Positions 1 to 10,700 of a stretch of DNA of 64,000 nucleotides are shown here, in pieces. The first letter of the stretch is position 1; each line of letters begins with the position of its first letter. The notes beneath the pieces were generated by a model. That model ran no database searches. It saw only the letters and a list, made by a program, of their open reading frames with translations, and was not told the origin of the DNA. This stretch comes from Streptomyces durmitorensis (lineage in GTDB: Bacteria > Actinomycetota > Actinomycetes > Streptomycetales > Streptomycetaceae). The stretch spans positions 124,001-188,000 of the forward strand of contig NZ_CP097289.1 in assembly GCF_023498005.1 (NCBI RefSeq). Direction: 5' to 3'. The translations under genes were made by a program, and so were the position numbers.

Positions 1-73
1 AGTGATCGCTCGTTCGAGTTACTGATCTCCGTACGGGCCTGCATTTCGACATGCTCATGCTGAGATGCAGGGC

Positions 74-397
74 ATGGGGCGAAGACCGTATCCACGCGAT
101 CTGTTGGATGAGCAGTGGGCGTTGATCGAGCCGATGATCGCGGCGTGGAAGCAGGACCGGGTGGCACGGTCGGCGACCGGGGACCCCGGGTGCTGCGATC
201 TGCGGGAGGTCGTGAACGCGATCTTCTATCAGAATCGGACCGGCTGTCAGTGGCGCTACCTGCCTCATGATCTGCCGGCCTGGTCGGCGGTGTTCTACTA
301 CTTCACTCCCTGGCGTCAGGACGGTCTCGACAAGCGGATCCAGAAACTCTTGCACTGCCCGGTGCGGGAGGAAGCCGGCCGATTACCGGGTCGGTGA
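74..397 (+). pseudogene. IS5-type transposase, N-terminal remnant
   Basis: The first ~95 residues match the N-terminal domain common to IS5-group transposases of actinomycetes: 'RRPYPRDLLDEQWALIEP', then a conserved stretch with 'GCQWRYLPHDLPAW' and a 'FYYF..WRQDGLD' segment. The ATG at 74 gives the usual family start; an ATG at 65 is also in frame. After 'CPVREEAGR' (about 375-390) the family similarity stops abruptly and the frame closes, so the DDE catalytic region is missing. I could not place either terminal inverted repeat with confidence. It is a dead relic marking an old insertion at the edge of the biosynthetic region. Confidence 0.7.
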
Positions 398-527
398 ACT
401 GCACGGACTCCTCGGCATGCCCACCGACGAGGCATCCGTCAACATCACCCGCAGCCCCCTCGGACGCCTCACCCGCCAAGGCCTCCTCACCCAACCCGGA
501 CGAGGCCGCTACCAGAACCGGACTTAA
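381..527 (+). pseudogene. C-terminal remnant, winged-helix-like
   Basis: In a frame shifted from the transposase remnant, about 48 residues read as plausible protein (contains 'YRVGELHGLLGM' and 'LGRLTRQGLLTQPGRGRY') before a TAA. The helix-turn-strand look resembles the end of a winged-helix DNA-binding protein, but I do not recognise the family. It has no start of its own and is joined directly to the transposase relic, so it is best read as the tail of a gene cut by a deletion. Its TAA overlaps the TAA of the convergent acetyltransferase (shared TTAA at 524-527). Confidence 0.35.
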
Positions 528-532
528 CGCCG
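513..532 (+). repeat. 18-bp imperfect direct repeat, copy 1
   Basis: AGAACCGGACTTAACGCC at 514-531 recurs with one mismatch as AGAAACGGACTTAACGCC at 1181-1198. The two copies bracket the GNAT gene. This may be a footprint of an insertion or a small duplication next to the transposase relic. Chance similarity cannot be excluded. Confidence 0.4.
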
Positions 533-1108
533 CACTTCACGGGCTGGAATCGGCACGGCCGACGGCCGCCACTCTCGCCTGAGCAACCCGAACACCCACG
601 AGTCGGAGACCTCGCCGTTCACCACGCAGTCTTCCCGCAACGTGCCTTCCCGCACGAAACCGATCTTCTCCAGGACCCGGGCAGATGCCACGTTGCGCGT
701 ATCGGCCTCGGCCTGAACTCGATTCAGGTCCAGCATGTCGAATGCCCACTGCAGCACGGCGTGCGCGGCCTCCGTCGCATAGCCGTGGCCCCACATCGCC
801 TCGTCAAGGACGTATCCCAACGACGCACTGCGGTAGTCCGGGTCCCATTCGGTCAGACCGCACCAGCCGACGAAGGCCCCGTCGGAAGCACGTTCGATGG
901 CCAGCCGCGCCCCGGTGCCTTCGTCCGCCAACTTCCGGCACATCGCGATGAAACGCTCGGCGCGGGCAGGTCCGGTCCACGGCGGGGAGTCCCAGTAGCG
1001 CATCACGTAGGTGCTGCTGTGCAGCACGAAGAGAACGTCCGCGTCAGCGTCGGTGAAGGGCCGCAGTCGCAAGCGCGCGGTGTGCAGTACGGGGGTGGCC
1101 AAAGTCAT
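524..1108 (-). CDS. GNAT family N-acetyltransferase (RimJ/RimL-like)
   Basis: A 194-aa protein of the Acetyltransf_3 type. It opens with the typical strand 'TARLRLRPFTDADADVLF'. The acetyl-CoA-binding region is 'MWGHGYATEA', followed by a helix and 'DTRNVASARVLEKIGFVREG', the family's usual C-terminal signature. Such enzymes move an acetyl group from acetyl-CoA to an amine, often a ribosomal or small-molecule amine; the substrate here is unknown. I chose the ATG at 1108 because homologues begin with the 'TPVLHTARL' strand. An ORF extension to 1174 adds 22 unlikely residues. It is transcribed away from the next gene and sits between the two copies of an 18-bp repeat. No link to the PKS genes is evident. 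Confidence 0.85.
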   Translation of the reverse strand: MTLATPVLHTARLRLRPFTDADADVLFVLHSSTYVMRYWDSPPWTGPARAERFIAMCRKLADEGTGARLAIERASDGAFVGWCGLTEWDPDYRSASLGYVLDEAMWGHGYATEAAHAVLQWAFDMLDLNRVQAEADTRNVASARVLEKIGFVREGTLREDCVVNGEVSDSWVFGLLRREWRPSAVPIPAREVRR

Positions 1109-1180
1109 GCGCACCATCTGCGTCCTCACGGGGCGGGCAGAACACCGAATATCCGACCCCGAGCCAGCCCTCACGCAACT

Positions 1181-1198
1181 AGAAACGGACTTAACGCC
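1181..1198 (+). repeat. 18-bp imperfect direct repeat, copy 2
   Basis: Second copy of the repeat at 514-531, 17 of 18 bases the same. It lies in the 260-bp spacer between the divergent acetyltransferase and hypothetical genes. Confidence 0.4.
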
Positions 1199-1368
1199 CT
1201 CTCAGACCTCCATGGCCACCGGCGACCTGCTCACCCCGCAGCTCGATGCCGCAACGCTCTACGGATTGGCGTGTTCGGGGGGGCCAGTAAGTACCGAAGT
1301 GGAGCGGGCGATTGCCAACCGGCCGCGAGGACCGGCCAGTTGTCAGTGACGCTTCCTATGCTGACGTC

Positions 1369-2406
1369 ATGGAGATCACCAAGCGGACACTTGTGGAGGC
1401 CTGGCAGCGAATGGCCGCCGGACACGCCCTGCTTCAGGAGGTCGGGCTGCCGCGTATGGCCCTCTCGGACGATGAGCTCGACGAGTGGGCCGAGAGCGCT
1501 GAGGGGGCGGAGGACGGTGGCCTGTGCCTGCTGCTGGACGAGGACGGCACGGTGCGGGGCCAGCACGGCCCCTATCGGGAGGTCTTTGCCACCCGCGACC
1601 TCGAACAGGTGCTTTACCTGATCGCCGAGGCCGCGATGCGTCGCCACGTCGGCAGCCTCGAGGAGGTGGCCGCCGCGCTGGAGCGGATCGATCCGATGTG
1701 GGGCAGACGGTTCCGCAGTGGCGGCCTAGGCGACACAGGGACGGTCGAGGCATGCGGGCGCGACCCGCTGGAGGGGCTCGCCTGGATAGCGGGGTCCTGG
1801 CGTGAGCAAGCCCCGTACACAACGCTTGCCTTCTTCCGCGCGGCGGACGGGCGAACCGTCGACGCCGAGCGCCTGGCCCTGCTGTACGGGGCTGATCCCG
1901 CACAGGTCGCGGCCGGCACACGCCTGAAGGACCTGCGGTCCGTGGACGGCGGCCGGGCCCACTGGGACCGCCAGTGGCAGAGCTGCTGTTTCGGGCAGGC
2001 AGGCGGGTGGACGTTCCTGCTCCACCACGACACACCGCCGGGGGCCTTCGCCGACAAGGAGGCGTACGCGGCGCTCGGGATTGAGGAAAGCGTGTGGCTG
2101 ACCGCCACCTCCGCGAAGGCCATCTACACGTTCGACTACGTGAGGGACGGTCGCCGCGTCGACGATGACTGGGGCGCGCTGGAGCTCATCTGGTACGAGC
2201 GTGGATATGCCCCCTATCTGAGGGGCGGCGAGCTGGACTTCCTCAACCGTGCCGTGCGCCGTGCCGAGCTGGACCACCCCGAACTCACCAGCACGTTCGA
2301 GCTGTACTTCCACGCCTTGGAGGAGTCCCTGGGCCTGCGTCTGGCGCGCCGGGACTTCGCGGAGGGGGAAGTGCGGGCCGCGTACTGGGCCAAGGGCACC
2401 CTCTAG
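1369..2406 (+). CDS. Hypothetical protein, 345 aa
   Basis: An acidic, soluble-looking protein with no signal peptide or membrane segment. The N-terminus is helical ('MEITKRTLVEAWQRM'), the middle has a long region rich in W and Y ('GGWTFLLHHDTPPG'), and the C-terminus has 'ELIWYERGYAPYLRGGEL' followed by a helical tail. I do not recognise the family. The third-position GC bias supports a real gene. The ATG at 1369 is chosen over an in-frame TTG at 1312. It stands alone: the next gene starts 351 bp later, and I see no functional tie to the PKS. Confidence 0.7.
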   Translation: MEITKRTLVEAWQRMAAGHALLQEVGLPRMALSDDELDEWAESAEGAEDGGLCLLLDEDGTVRGQHGPYREVFATRDLEQVLYLIAEAAMRRHVGSLEEVAAALERIDPMWGRRFRSGGLGDTGTVEACGRDPLEGLAWIAGSWREQAPYTTLAFFRAADGRTVDAERLALLYGADPAQVAAGTRLKDLRSVDGGRAHWDRQWQSCCFGQAGGWTFLLHHDTPPGAFADKEAYAALGIEESVWLTATSAKAIYTFDYVRDGRRVDDDWGALELIWYERGYAPYLRGGELDFLNRAVRRAELDHPELTSTFELYFHALEESLGLRLARRDFAEGEVRAAYWAKGTL

Positions 2407-2757
2407 CAGGCCTGCGTACACGCGGCCTGACCGGGTGTCCGGGGTGAGCAGCCGGACCTTGGCTCTGCCTCCCAACGCAACTGATTCCAGCGTGAGATCG
2501 ACGATTCGAGGCCCGATCCTCTCCTCTCAACTACGACGGGAGTACCCGACGATCACGTCCCACCGGGTCGCAGACCCAACAGGAACGTACGACGGCAGGG
2601 GCCAATCACCCTGCCGTCGACCGTCGTTCGACATTCGCTCGAGAAGAGGTCCACCGGCGCTCAACAGCCGAAGCGCGGATCCACGAGATGTACGACGGTG
2701 GGAACGACCACCCCCGCGTCCGTCATCGGGCCGTCCCGCAACGTCTGGAGTGAGTAC
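2407..2757 (+). promoter_or_regulatory. 351-bp intergenic region upstream of the left PKS genes
   Basis: No coding frame is convincing here. It holds an 11-bp-arm inverted repeat at 2590-2619 (CGACGGCAGGG, 8-nt loop, CCCTGCCGTCG) about 140 bp before the PKS start. The 9-mer GTACGACGG also occurs twice, at the left arm and again near 2690. Being the only spacer in front of a 32-kb block, it is the expected promoter region. The hairpin could be an operator or the terminator of the upstream gene. I could not pick out a clear -35/-10 pair. Confidence 0.45.
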
Positions 2758-5700
2758 ATGCCCTCGTCTGATGTCGACAGGCTCGAGGCCCATCTGCGGC
2801 GCACCACGAGCGCGCTCCTGAAGTCGGAGCAGCAGCTCTCCGCCGAGCAGGCCGCCCGCACCGAGCCCATCGCCATCGTGTCCATGGGGTGCAGACTGCC
2901 CGGCGGGATCGACACGCCCGAAGGGCTGTGGGAGCTGTTGTCCTCGGGCGGCGACGCGGTCGCGGGAATGCCCACGCGCTGGGACGGTCTCGATCTGTAC
3001 GATCCCGATCCCGACGCGGCAGGCAAGAGCTCTGCCCGCGAGGGCGGTTTCATCGAGGGCGCCGAGCGTTTCGACGCGGAGTTCTTCGGAGTCTCACCCC
3101 GTGAGGCACTGTCGATGGACCCGCAGCAGCGCCTCGTGCTCGAGGTCGCGTGGGAGGCCCTGGAGCGGGCCGGGATACGGCCCGACACGCTCGGCGAGAG
3201 CCGGACCGGCGTGTATCTGGGTGCGATGGGCTCGGACTACGCGAACCCGAGCGCCGGCCTCGACTCGTTCGACGGCTACAGGGGCACGGGGACCGCGGCC
3301 AGCGTGCTGTCCGGCCGCGTCTCGTACACCCTCGGTCTGCAGGGGCCGGCCATGACGGTGGACGCCGCCTGTGCGTCCTCCTTGGTATCCCTCCATCTGG
3401 CGGTGCAGGCGCTGCGTCTGGGGGAATGTGATCTGGCGCTTGCGGGCGGCGTGACGGTGATGAGTACGCCTGCCGTGTTCGTGGAGTTCTCCCGGCTGAA
3501 GGGAATGGCCGCGGACGGACGCTGCAAGAGCTTCTCCGCGGCTGCCGACGGTGCCGGCTGGGCGGAGGGTGCGGGTGTCCTCGTACTGAAGCGGCTGTCG
3601 GTTGCCGAGCGGGACGGCGATCAGGTGCTTGCCGTGATCCGCGGTACGGCGGTGAATCACGACGGCCGCAGCCAGGGCCTCACCGCGCCCAACGGGCCCT
3701 CGCAGCAACGGGTGCTCGGCGAGGCCCTCGCGGCCGCCGGCCTCACACCCGCCGACATCGACGCCGTCGAGGCTCACGGCACCGGTACCTCTCTCGGCGA
3801 CCCGATCGAAGCAGGCGCCCTGGCAGCCGTGTTCGGGCCCGGGCGGCGACCTGACCACCCGCTGTGGCTCGGTTCGGTCAAGTCCAACATCGGCCACGCG
3901 CAGGCGGCGGCCGGTGTCGCCGGTGTCATGAAGATGGTGCTCGCGCTGCGCAACGAGCGCCTGCCGAAGACCCTGCACGTCGGCGAACCTACTGCGCACA
4001 TCGACTGGGACGACAGCGGTCTCGCCCTGCTCACCGATGCGCGCCCCTGGAACCGCGCCCCCTCCCGGATCCGGCGCGCCGGTGTCTCCTCCTTCGGCCT
4101 GAGCGGCACGAACGCCCATCTGGTCCTGGAGGAGGCGCCGCCTGCGGCAGTGGCGCCCGGAACCGGAAGCGGTGACGACCGAACCACGAAGGCGGAGACC
4201 GAGACCGAGACGGAGACGGAGACGGAGACAGGGCAGCAGGAGCGCCCGAGCGTGGTGCTCCTGTCGGCGCGCGACGACGACGCACTGCGCGCCCAGGCGG
4301 GCCGTTGGGCCGACTGGCTCGCGGACCGTCCGACCGTTCCGCTCGCCGATGTCGCGTCCACCGCCGCTCATCACCGGGCCCTGCTGCCGCGCCGCGCCTC
4401 CCTCGCCGCCCGCAGCACCGGCGCCCTGGTGGAACAGCTCCGCACGCTGGCGGCCGGGCACACTCCTGCCCATTCCTCCGTCTGCACCACTGCCACGACC
4501 CGCACCGCGTTCCTGTTCAGCGGGCAGGGCAGTCAGCAACCCCGCATGGGCCATGCCCTGCGGAGCGCCCACCCGTGCTTCGCCGACGCGCTGGACTCCG
4601 TCACGGCGGCCCTCGACGCGCACCTGCCCCGCCCCCTGGCCGACATCCTCTTCGCCCCCGAGGACTCGGCCGAATCGCTGCTCGTCCACGACACCCAGTA
4701 CGCCCAGCCGGCGCTCTTCGCCTACCAGGTGGCCCTCCACCACCAGTGGCGGCACTGGGGAGTTGCTCCCGACGCCCTCGCCGGACACTCTCTCGGCGAG
4801 ATCACGGCCGCCCACCTCGCCGGGATCATCGGGCTCGAAGAGGCCTGCGTCCTCGTGGCCGCCCGCGCCCGTCTCATGCAGGCCTGCCCGGCGGGCGGCG
4901 CCATGACGCAGCTCGACGCCTCCGAGGACGAGGTGCGCACGCACCTCACAGGTCACACCGGTGTCGGCGTCGCCGCCGTCAACGGGCCCCGCCACACGGT
5001 GATCAGCGGTGACGCCGCCGCTGTCGCCGCCGTCACCGCGCACTTCGACGGCCTGGGGCGGCGCACTCGCTCCCTGAGCGTTTCGCATGCCTTCCACTCG
5101 CCCCACATGGACGGCATGCTCGACGGGTTCCGGGAGGTCCTGGCCGGTCTCACCTTCCACGCGCCCCACACACCGCTGGTCTCCACGGTCACGGGCGAGT
5201 GGATCACCCCTGACTCCCTGCCCGGGGACGGCATGCGCACACCGGAGTACTGGGTGCGGCAGGCCCGGGGCACCGTCCGCTTCCACCAGGCGCTCACGGC
5301 GCTCACCGACCGCGGCGTCAACCGGCATCTGGAGATCGGCCCCACCGCCGCCCTCACCGCTCTCGGCGCCTCGCATGCCGCGCCCGGCCTGATGCGCATA
5401 CCGTCCCAGCAGCCCCGCAAGAACCCGGACCAGAACCTCTCGCTCGCCCAGGCCCTGGGCCATCTGCGGGCCTCCGGCCAGGACGTCGACGTCGAGCGCG
5501 CCCACCCGCGCCGTACGAAGACCCCCGTCGGCCTGCCCACGTACGCCTTCCAGCGCGACCACTACTGGCACCGGGCCGCCGCTCCGGACTCCCGGAGCCC
5601 CGAAGGCACAGGGCTTCGGCCCACCGGGCATCCGTGGCTCTCCATGGCACTGCGCCTGCCGGACGGGACGGATGTGCTGTCCGGGCATCTCCCCTCCGCC

Positions 5701-7770
5701 GGGGAGAGTCGGCAGGGCGGCGCCGCCCTGCCGGGCACTGCCCCGCTCGAACTGGCGCTGCACGCCGCGTGTGCGGTGGGCGAGGCGGCACGCCTTGACC
5801 ACCTCGCGCTCGAGCAGCCGCTCGTGCCGAGTGCGTCCGCCCTGCCCCTGCGGGCGAAGGTGGGGGCGCCGGACGGAGCGGGCCGCCGGACGGTGGAGGT
5901 CTACAGCGAACGGGAGCGGGACACCTCGGACGGGCCAGCGGCCTGGGTCCTGCACGCCTCCGGTGTGCTGGCCGGGGACGGCGCCCCGGACACCGAGGGG
6001 GACAGCGAGGCGTTCGACGCCCTGCGGCAGTGGCCTGTGCCGGACGCGGTGCGGGACACGTCGGAGGACGGGGCACAGGACGACGGCACCGAGGTGTGGC
6101 GGCGGGACGGGGAGCTGTACCTCCTGGTCCGGCTTTCCGAGGATGTGCCGGACCAGGGACACGCCGTGCACCCCGTGCTCCTGGACCGGGTGTTGCGCGC
6201 GGCCGGCGCGCGCGTGCCGTCGGTGTGGGCGAACGTCGCGCTGCACGCGACGGGCAGCAGGGTGCTGCGGGTGCGTGTCGCCGGAGCGTCGAGCGGCCCG
6301 GAGGATGCTCCCCTTCGCGTGTGGGCCGCGGACGCCGTGGGAGCGCCGGTCCTCTCCGCCGTCGGTACGGGCGCTGCCGAGCCGGTGGGGGAGGTTGCCG
6401 CCGAGCCGGTCGGGGAGATTGCCGCCGCAGTCGGCCGGCAGCGTTCTTCGGCGGTGTCCGGCGAAGCGCGCGTACCGCTGCGGAAGGCCGTCAACGAGCC
6501 TGCCGCGGCCACCGGTTCCACGGCCCGGCTCCTGTCCCTGACCGCGGCGGAACAGGTCGGGGAGCTCACGGAGTTCGTGCGGTACGAGGCCACGGCGTTG
6601 CTGGGTTCGGCGGAGGTACTCGCGGCGGACAGCTCGTTCCGTGACCGGGGTCTCGACTCGCTGATGGCCGCCGAGCTGCGCAAGCGCCTGGAGACCTACA
6701 CGGGTGTGGAGCTGTCGCCCACCCTTGCGTTCGACCACGCGACGCCCGCGGCGGTCGCGGACCACGTGCGTGACCTGCTGACGGATGAGTCCGCGGCACA
6801 ACCGGCTCTCGTCGCACCCCGCCCGACAGCCGGGCACGGGGTCCGTCCGACCACCGGGGGTCAGCGCCGCCTGTGGTTCCTGGAGCAGTTGCGTCCGGGC
6901 ACGCTCGAGTACAACACCCGCGTGGCGCTGCGTGTGTCGCAGCCTCTCGACCAGGCGGTGCTCACCCGCGCCCTGGTCCTGGTGATGGACCGGCACGAGG
7001 CGCTGCGCACCGGCCTCGAACCGCGCGACGGCGAGCTGGTGCAGGTCGTCGCCGAGCCGGGTTCCCTCGATGCGCCGCTGCGCTTCGCGCGTGCGTCGGA
7101 CGCGGAGCAGGCGGCCGCGTTGCTGCGCGGCGAGGAGCGGACGCCGTTCGACCTGAGCGCCGCGCCGCTGTTCCGCGTCCTGGTGGTGGACACCGGGACC
7201 GAGCAGGCGCTGTGCCTGACCATGCACCACGCGGTCACGGACGCCTGGTCGGCCGGGGTCCTGCTGCGTGATCTGCACGAGACGTATCACGCGCTGCGTG
7301 CCGCACGGCAGCCCGACCTTCCTCCCGTGGAGCACCAGTTGGGGGACTACGCACAGTGGGAGGACCGCTGGGTGCGGGAGGGCCGCTTCGATCCGGCCCT
7401 GGAGTTCTTCGAGAAGGAACTGGCCGACGTCCCCCGCACGGAGCTCCCGCCCGGGCCGCCGGAGCCTCCGGCGGCCCGGGCGGGAGCTCCGTCTCCTTCA
7501 CCGTGCCCGCCGCCCTGCGCGGCCGTCTCGAAGACCTCGCGGGCGCCGCGTCCGTCACTCCGTACACGGTGCTCGTCGCGGCCTACGCGGCGCTGCTCGG
7601 GCGGTACTGCGACCAGGACGACTTCGCCGTCGGCACCATCTGGGCCAACCGGCACCACACCGGCGACGAGAGCGTCGGCTTCTTCGCCAACACCCTTCCG
7701 CTGCGCTGCACGCTCACCGGCGACCCCACCTTCCGTGAGTTCCTCGCCACCGTGCAGGCACGCGTGCTGA
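2758..7770 (+). CDS. Modular PKS, KS-AT-DH(inactive)-ACP-C(truncated), frameshifted
   Basis: Start ATG 2758 has GGAG 7 bases upstream; a GTG at 2698 is less likely. Residues 1-30 form a charged coiled-coil docking helix, so this is not a loading subunit. KS about 36-460 (Cys205 in 'DAACASS', later 'EAHGTG' and 'NIGHA'). A linker has six Glu-Thr repeats. AT about 580-880 (Ser678 in GHSLG, HAFH motif, so probably malonyl-CoA). A DH-like fold about 955-1210 lacks the catalytic His: where the family has H-x3-G-x4-P it has E-x3-G-x4-P. ACP with Ser1301. The first half of a condensation domain carries HHAVTDA (His1490). At about 7440-7490 the frame is lost inside a perfect palindrome. The remaining ~90 residues to 7770 are nonsense, and the C domain goes on in the next frame. 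As read, a truncated protein; otherwise one gene with 7356-16553. Confidence 0.88.
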   Translation: MPSSDVDRLEAHLRRTTSALLKSEQQLSAEQAARTEPIAIVSMGCRLPGGIDTPEGLWELLSSGGDAVAGMPTRWDGLDLYDPDPDAAGKSSAREGGFIEGAERFDAEFFGVSPREALSMDPQQRLVLEVAWEALERAGIRPDTLGESRTGVYLGAMGSDYANPSAGLDSFDGYRGTGTAASVLSGRVSYTLGLQGPAMTVDAACASSLVSLHLAVQALRLGECDLALAGGVTVMSTPAVFVEFSRLKGMAADGRCKSFSAAADGAGWAEGAGVLVLKRLSVAERDGDQVLAVIRGTAVNHDGRSQGLTAPNGPSQQRVLGEALAAAGLTPADIDAVEAHGTGTSLGDPIEAGALAAVFGPGRRPDHPLWLGSVKSNIGHAQAAAGVAGVMKMVLALRNERLPKTLHVGEPTAHIDWDDSGLALLTDARPWNRAPSRIRRAGVSSFGLSGTNAHLVLEEAPPAAVAPGTGSGDDRTTKAETETETETETETGQQERPSVVLLSARDDDALRAQAGRWADWLADRPTVPLADVASTAAHHRALLPRRASLAARSTGALVEQLRTLAAGHTPAHSSVCTTATTRTAFLFSGQGSQQPRMGHALRSAHPCFADALDSVTAALDAHLPRPLADILFAPEDSAESLLVHDTQYAQPALFAYQVALHHQWRHWGVAPDALAGHSLGEITAAHLAGIIGLEEACVLVAARARLMQACPAGGAMTQLDASEDEVRTHLTGHTGVGVAAVNGPRHTVISGDAAAVAAVTAHFDGLGRRTRSLSVSHAFHSPHMDGMLDGFREVLAGLTFHAPHTPLVSTVTGEWITPDSLPGDGMRTPEYWVRQARGTVRFHQALTALTDRGVNRHLEIGPTAALTALGASHAAPGLMRIPSQQPRKNPDQNLSLAQALGHLRASGQDVDVERAHPRRTKTPVGLPTYAFQRDHYWHRAAAPDSRSPEGTGLRPTGHPWLSMALRLPDGTDVLSGHLPSAGESRQGGAALPGTAPLELALHAACAVGEAARLDHLALEQPLVPSASALPLRAKVGAPDGAGRRTVEVYSERERDTSDGPAAWVLHASGVLAGDGAPDTEGDSEAFDALRQWPVPDAVRDTSEDGAQDDGTEVWRRDGELYLLVRLSEDVPDQGHAVHPVLLDRVLRAAGARVPSVWANVALHATGSRVLRVRVAGASSGPEDAPLRVWAADAVGAPVLSAVGTGAAEPVGEVAAEPVGEIAAAVGRQRSSAVSGEARVPLRKAVNEPAAATGSTARLLSLTAAEQVGELTEFVRYEATALLGSAEVLAADSSFRDRGLDSLMAAELRKRLETYTGVELSPTLAFDHATPAAVADHVRDLLTDESAAQPALVAPRPTAGHGVRPTTGGQRRLWFLEQLRPGTLEYNTRVALRVSQPLDQAVLTRALVLVMDRHEALRTGLEPRDGELVQVVAEPGSLDAPLRFARASDAEQAAALLRGEERTPFDLSAAPLFRVLVVDTGTEQALCLTMHHAVTDAWSAGVLLRDLHETYHALRAARQPDLPPVEHQLGDYAQWEDRWVREGRFDPALEFFEKELADVPRTELPPGPPEPPAARAGAPSPSPCPPPCAAVSKTSRAPRPSLRTRCSSRPTRRCSGGTATRTTSPSAPSGPTGTTPATRASASSPTPFRCAARSPATPPSVSSSPPCRHAC
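4195..4230 (+). repeat. Hexanucleotide tandem repeat (Glu-Thr linker)
   Basis: Six in-frame copies of GAGACS (GAGACC twice, GAGACG three times, GAGACA once) encode a Glu-Thr run in the KS-AT linker. Copy-number change would alter linker length without breaking the frame. Confidence 0.8.
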
Positions 7771-10700
7771 ACCTCATGCAGCACCAGTCCGTGCCGTTGA
7801 ACGAGGTCGTCCGGGTCGCGGCGCGGGACCGCATGGGCGAGGAGAACCCCTTCTTCAGGACCGTCTTCAACTACATTTCCCTGCCCACCTCCGCCCACCC
7901 CGGCGACGCCTGGACGCCTTACGCGGACCAGTCCTCCGGTGGCGCCGTGAACGGCGCAGCGAAGTTCGAACTGGGGCTGGTCCTGGCTCCCGACGGCGAC
8001 GGACTGCGCGGGGACCTGGAGTTCCAGGCGCACGTCCTGGACCGGGCCGCGGCCGAGCGGATGGCGGAGGGCTTCACCACCCTGCTCGCCTCCGTGGCCC
8101 ACGATCCCGACACTCGCGTCAGCCGTCTCGACCTCCTCGGCGAGAGCGAACGGGCCTGGCTGCAGGAGCGCGCCGGGTGCATCCCGGCGGATCAGGAAGA
8201 CCCGCGCACCGCGGTGGAACGCATCCTGGCGCAAGCGTCGACCACACCCGACGAGGTGGCCCTCGTTCACGGTGAGAACCGCCTCACCTACCGGGAGTTG
8301 ACCACCGCGGCCCGCGCGGTCGCCGCTCGGCTGCGTGCCGCCGGGGTCGGCCCGGACGTGCTGGTGGGGGTGCACGCGCCGCGCTCGGCCGCGTTCGTGG
8401 TGCTGGCTCTGGGCGTATGGCTGGCGGGCGGCGCCTACGTGCCGCTGGATCCCGCCTATCCCGCCTCACGCACCGAGCACGTGGTGCGTGACAGCGGCAT
8501 GCGCACGGTGCTGACCACACCCGAGGAGGCACTCGCCGTGACGGGCGAGGACATCGACGTCCTGACCGTCGACGTTTTCGCTCCCGACCTCCTCGGCCTC
8601 GACGACTCCGCTCCCGGCACGCCCGGCGCATACGCGGCAGCCCCGGACGATCTGCCAGCACCGGACGCCCTGCCCGCTCCGTCCGACCTCGCCTACTCGA
8701 TCTACACGTCGGGCTCCACCGGGAAGCCCAAGGGTGTCCTGCTCGAGCACTCCCAGTTCGCCAACTTCTGCACCGCGATGGACCACCGTGTCGGCGGCGG
8801 CACGGGCGACACCTGGCTCGCCGTCACCAGCCCCTCCTTCGACATCTCCACCGTCGAACTGCTGTGGACCCTGACCCGCGGATACCGCGTCGTCGTGGCC
8901 GAGGGCACCGTCGCCGACTGGGGCCGGCACCGCGACCAGTCCCCCACACACCTGCAGTGCACCCCTTCCCTGGCCCGCATGCTCCTGGCCGACCACGACG
9001 GCCGCACCCTGCTGGGCGGCCTCGACCGGCTCCTGGTCGGCGGCGAAGCACTCGACCGCACGCTGGCCACACGGCTCCTGCAGCACTGCACCGGCACGAT
9101 CACCAATATGTACGGGCCCACCGAGACCACCGTCTGGTCCTCGGCCTGGCCCCTTCGCCCCGGTGAGGTCTCCCTGGGCCTGCCGCTGCACGGCAACAGC
9201 CTCCACGTCCTCGACAGCCACCAGCAGCGTGTTCCCCGCGGCAGCCGCGGAGAGCTGTGGATCGGCGGCCACGGCGTGGCCCGCGGATATCTGCACCGCC
9301 CCGACCTGACCGCCGAACGTTTCCGGCCCGACCCGTTCAGCACCGTTCCCGGCGCCCGTATGTACCGCACCGGCGACGTTGTCCGCCACCGCCACGACGA
9401 CTCTCTGGAGTTCTGCGGGCGGACCGACAGCCAGATCAAACTCCGGGGACACCGCGTCGAACTCGGAGAGATCGAAGCCGTCGCCGGCGCCCATCCCCAC
9501 GTTGCGGAATGCGCCGCGGTCATCCGCGAGGACTCCCCGGGCAATCCTGCCCTCTTCCTCTACTGGACGCCCGGCACCGATGCCGCCGACGAGACCGACA
9601 TCCTCGCCCGGCTCGCCGACCTGCTCCCGGCGTTCATGCTGCCGGACCGTTTCGTGCGGCTGGCCGAACTCCCCCGTACCCCCAACAAGAAGACCGACCG
9701 CGGCGCCCTCGCTGCCCTGCCCCTTCCCGACGCGGACTCCGGCGCCGGCAGCCCGCGGGGCTCCCACGGGCAGGACTCCGCGGTCGAGGAGATCGTCGCC
9801 CGCGTCTGGCAGACCGTCCTGCGCCTGCCCCGCGTCGATCGCGACACGGGCTTCTTCGACCTCGGTGCAAGCTCGATGACGGCACTGGTCGCCCACCAGG
9901 CCATCTGCGCCGAACTGGGCCGCGAGTTCCCTCTGGCCACCCTCTTCCGGCACACCACCGTGCGCAGGCTGGCCGCCCACCTCAGCGGCGACACCGCCCC
10001 CAGCATCCACACCCGGCGCCATCGGCCGGGCGACGCCGACGAGGCCGTCGCCATCGTCGGCATGGCCTGCCGACTGCCGGGCGCCCCCGACGTCGAGACC
10101 TTCTGGCAAGGACTGCGCGAGGGCCGCGACTTCATCCGCCGCTTCACCGACGCCGAACTCCGCGAGGCGGGGGTGCCCGACGCTCAGCTCGCCGATCCCT
10201 CGTACGTCAAGGCCAAGGGGTACGTCGCGGACGCCGACCACTTCGACGCCGCGTTCTTCGGCTACTCACGCGCCGAGGCCGAGACCATCGACCCGCAGCA
10301 CCGCCTCTTCCTCGAATGCGCCTGGGAGGGACTGGAGTCGGCAGGGATCGTGCCCGGCACCTTCACCGGGGACATCGGCATCTTCGGCGGGGCCGGCCTG
10401 GAGTCGTTCGCATCGACCGACGCCAGTGATCTGGCAGCCTTCTACCGGTCGATGATCGGGGGCAAGTCCGACTATCTGGCCACGCGTGCGGCGCACAAAC
10501 TGAATCTGACCGGCCCCGCACTGACCGTGCAGACCGCCTGCTCCACCGGGCTCGTCGCCACCCACCTGGCCCGGATGAGCCTGCTGAGCGGCGAGTCCGA
10601 CGTCGCACTCGCCGGTGGTGTCTCCCTCACCTTCCCGCTGGAACACGGTTATCTCCACCAGGAGGGACTCGTGGTGTCCAGGGACGGAGTCTGCCGCGCC

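Noticed and set aside
1312..1368. TTG start extending the 345-aa hypothetical gene
   Set aside because: The added 19 residues are not family-like, and the ATG at 1369 is a normal start.
3094..7335. A 1413-aa open frame on the minus strand, and similar long antisense frames (for example 10266-13451, 17954-20590)
   Set aside because: They lie opposite strong PKS domains; long antisense frames are expected in DNA of this GC content and codon bias, and their translations match no family.
7438..7492. Programmed ribosomal frameshifting
   Set aside because: No clear slippery heptamer is present before the hairpin, and no precedent in modular PKS genes is known to me; error or true mutation is simpler.
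7356..7496. A separate gene start for the second PKS at GTG 7356
   Set aside because: No ribosome site; the first ~45 residues are low-complexity and overlap good coding sequence of the C domain in the other frame. Continuation after a frameshift explains the data better.
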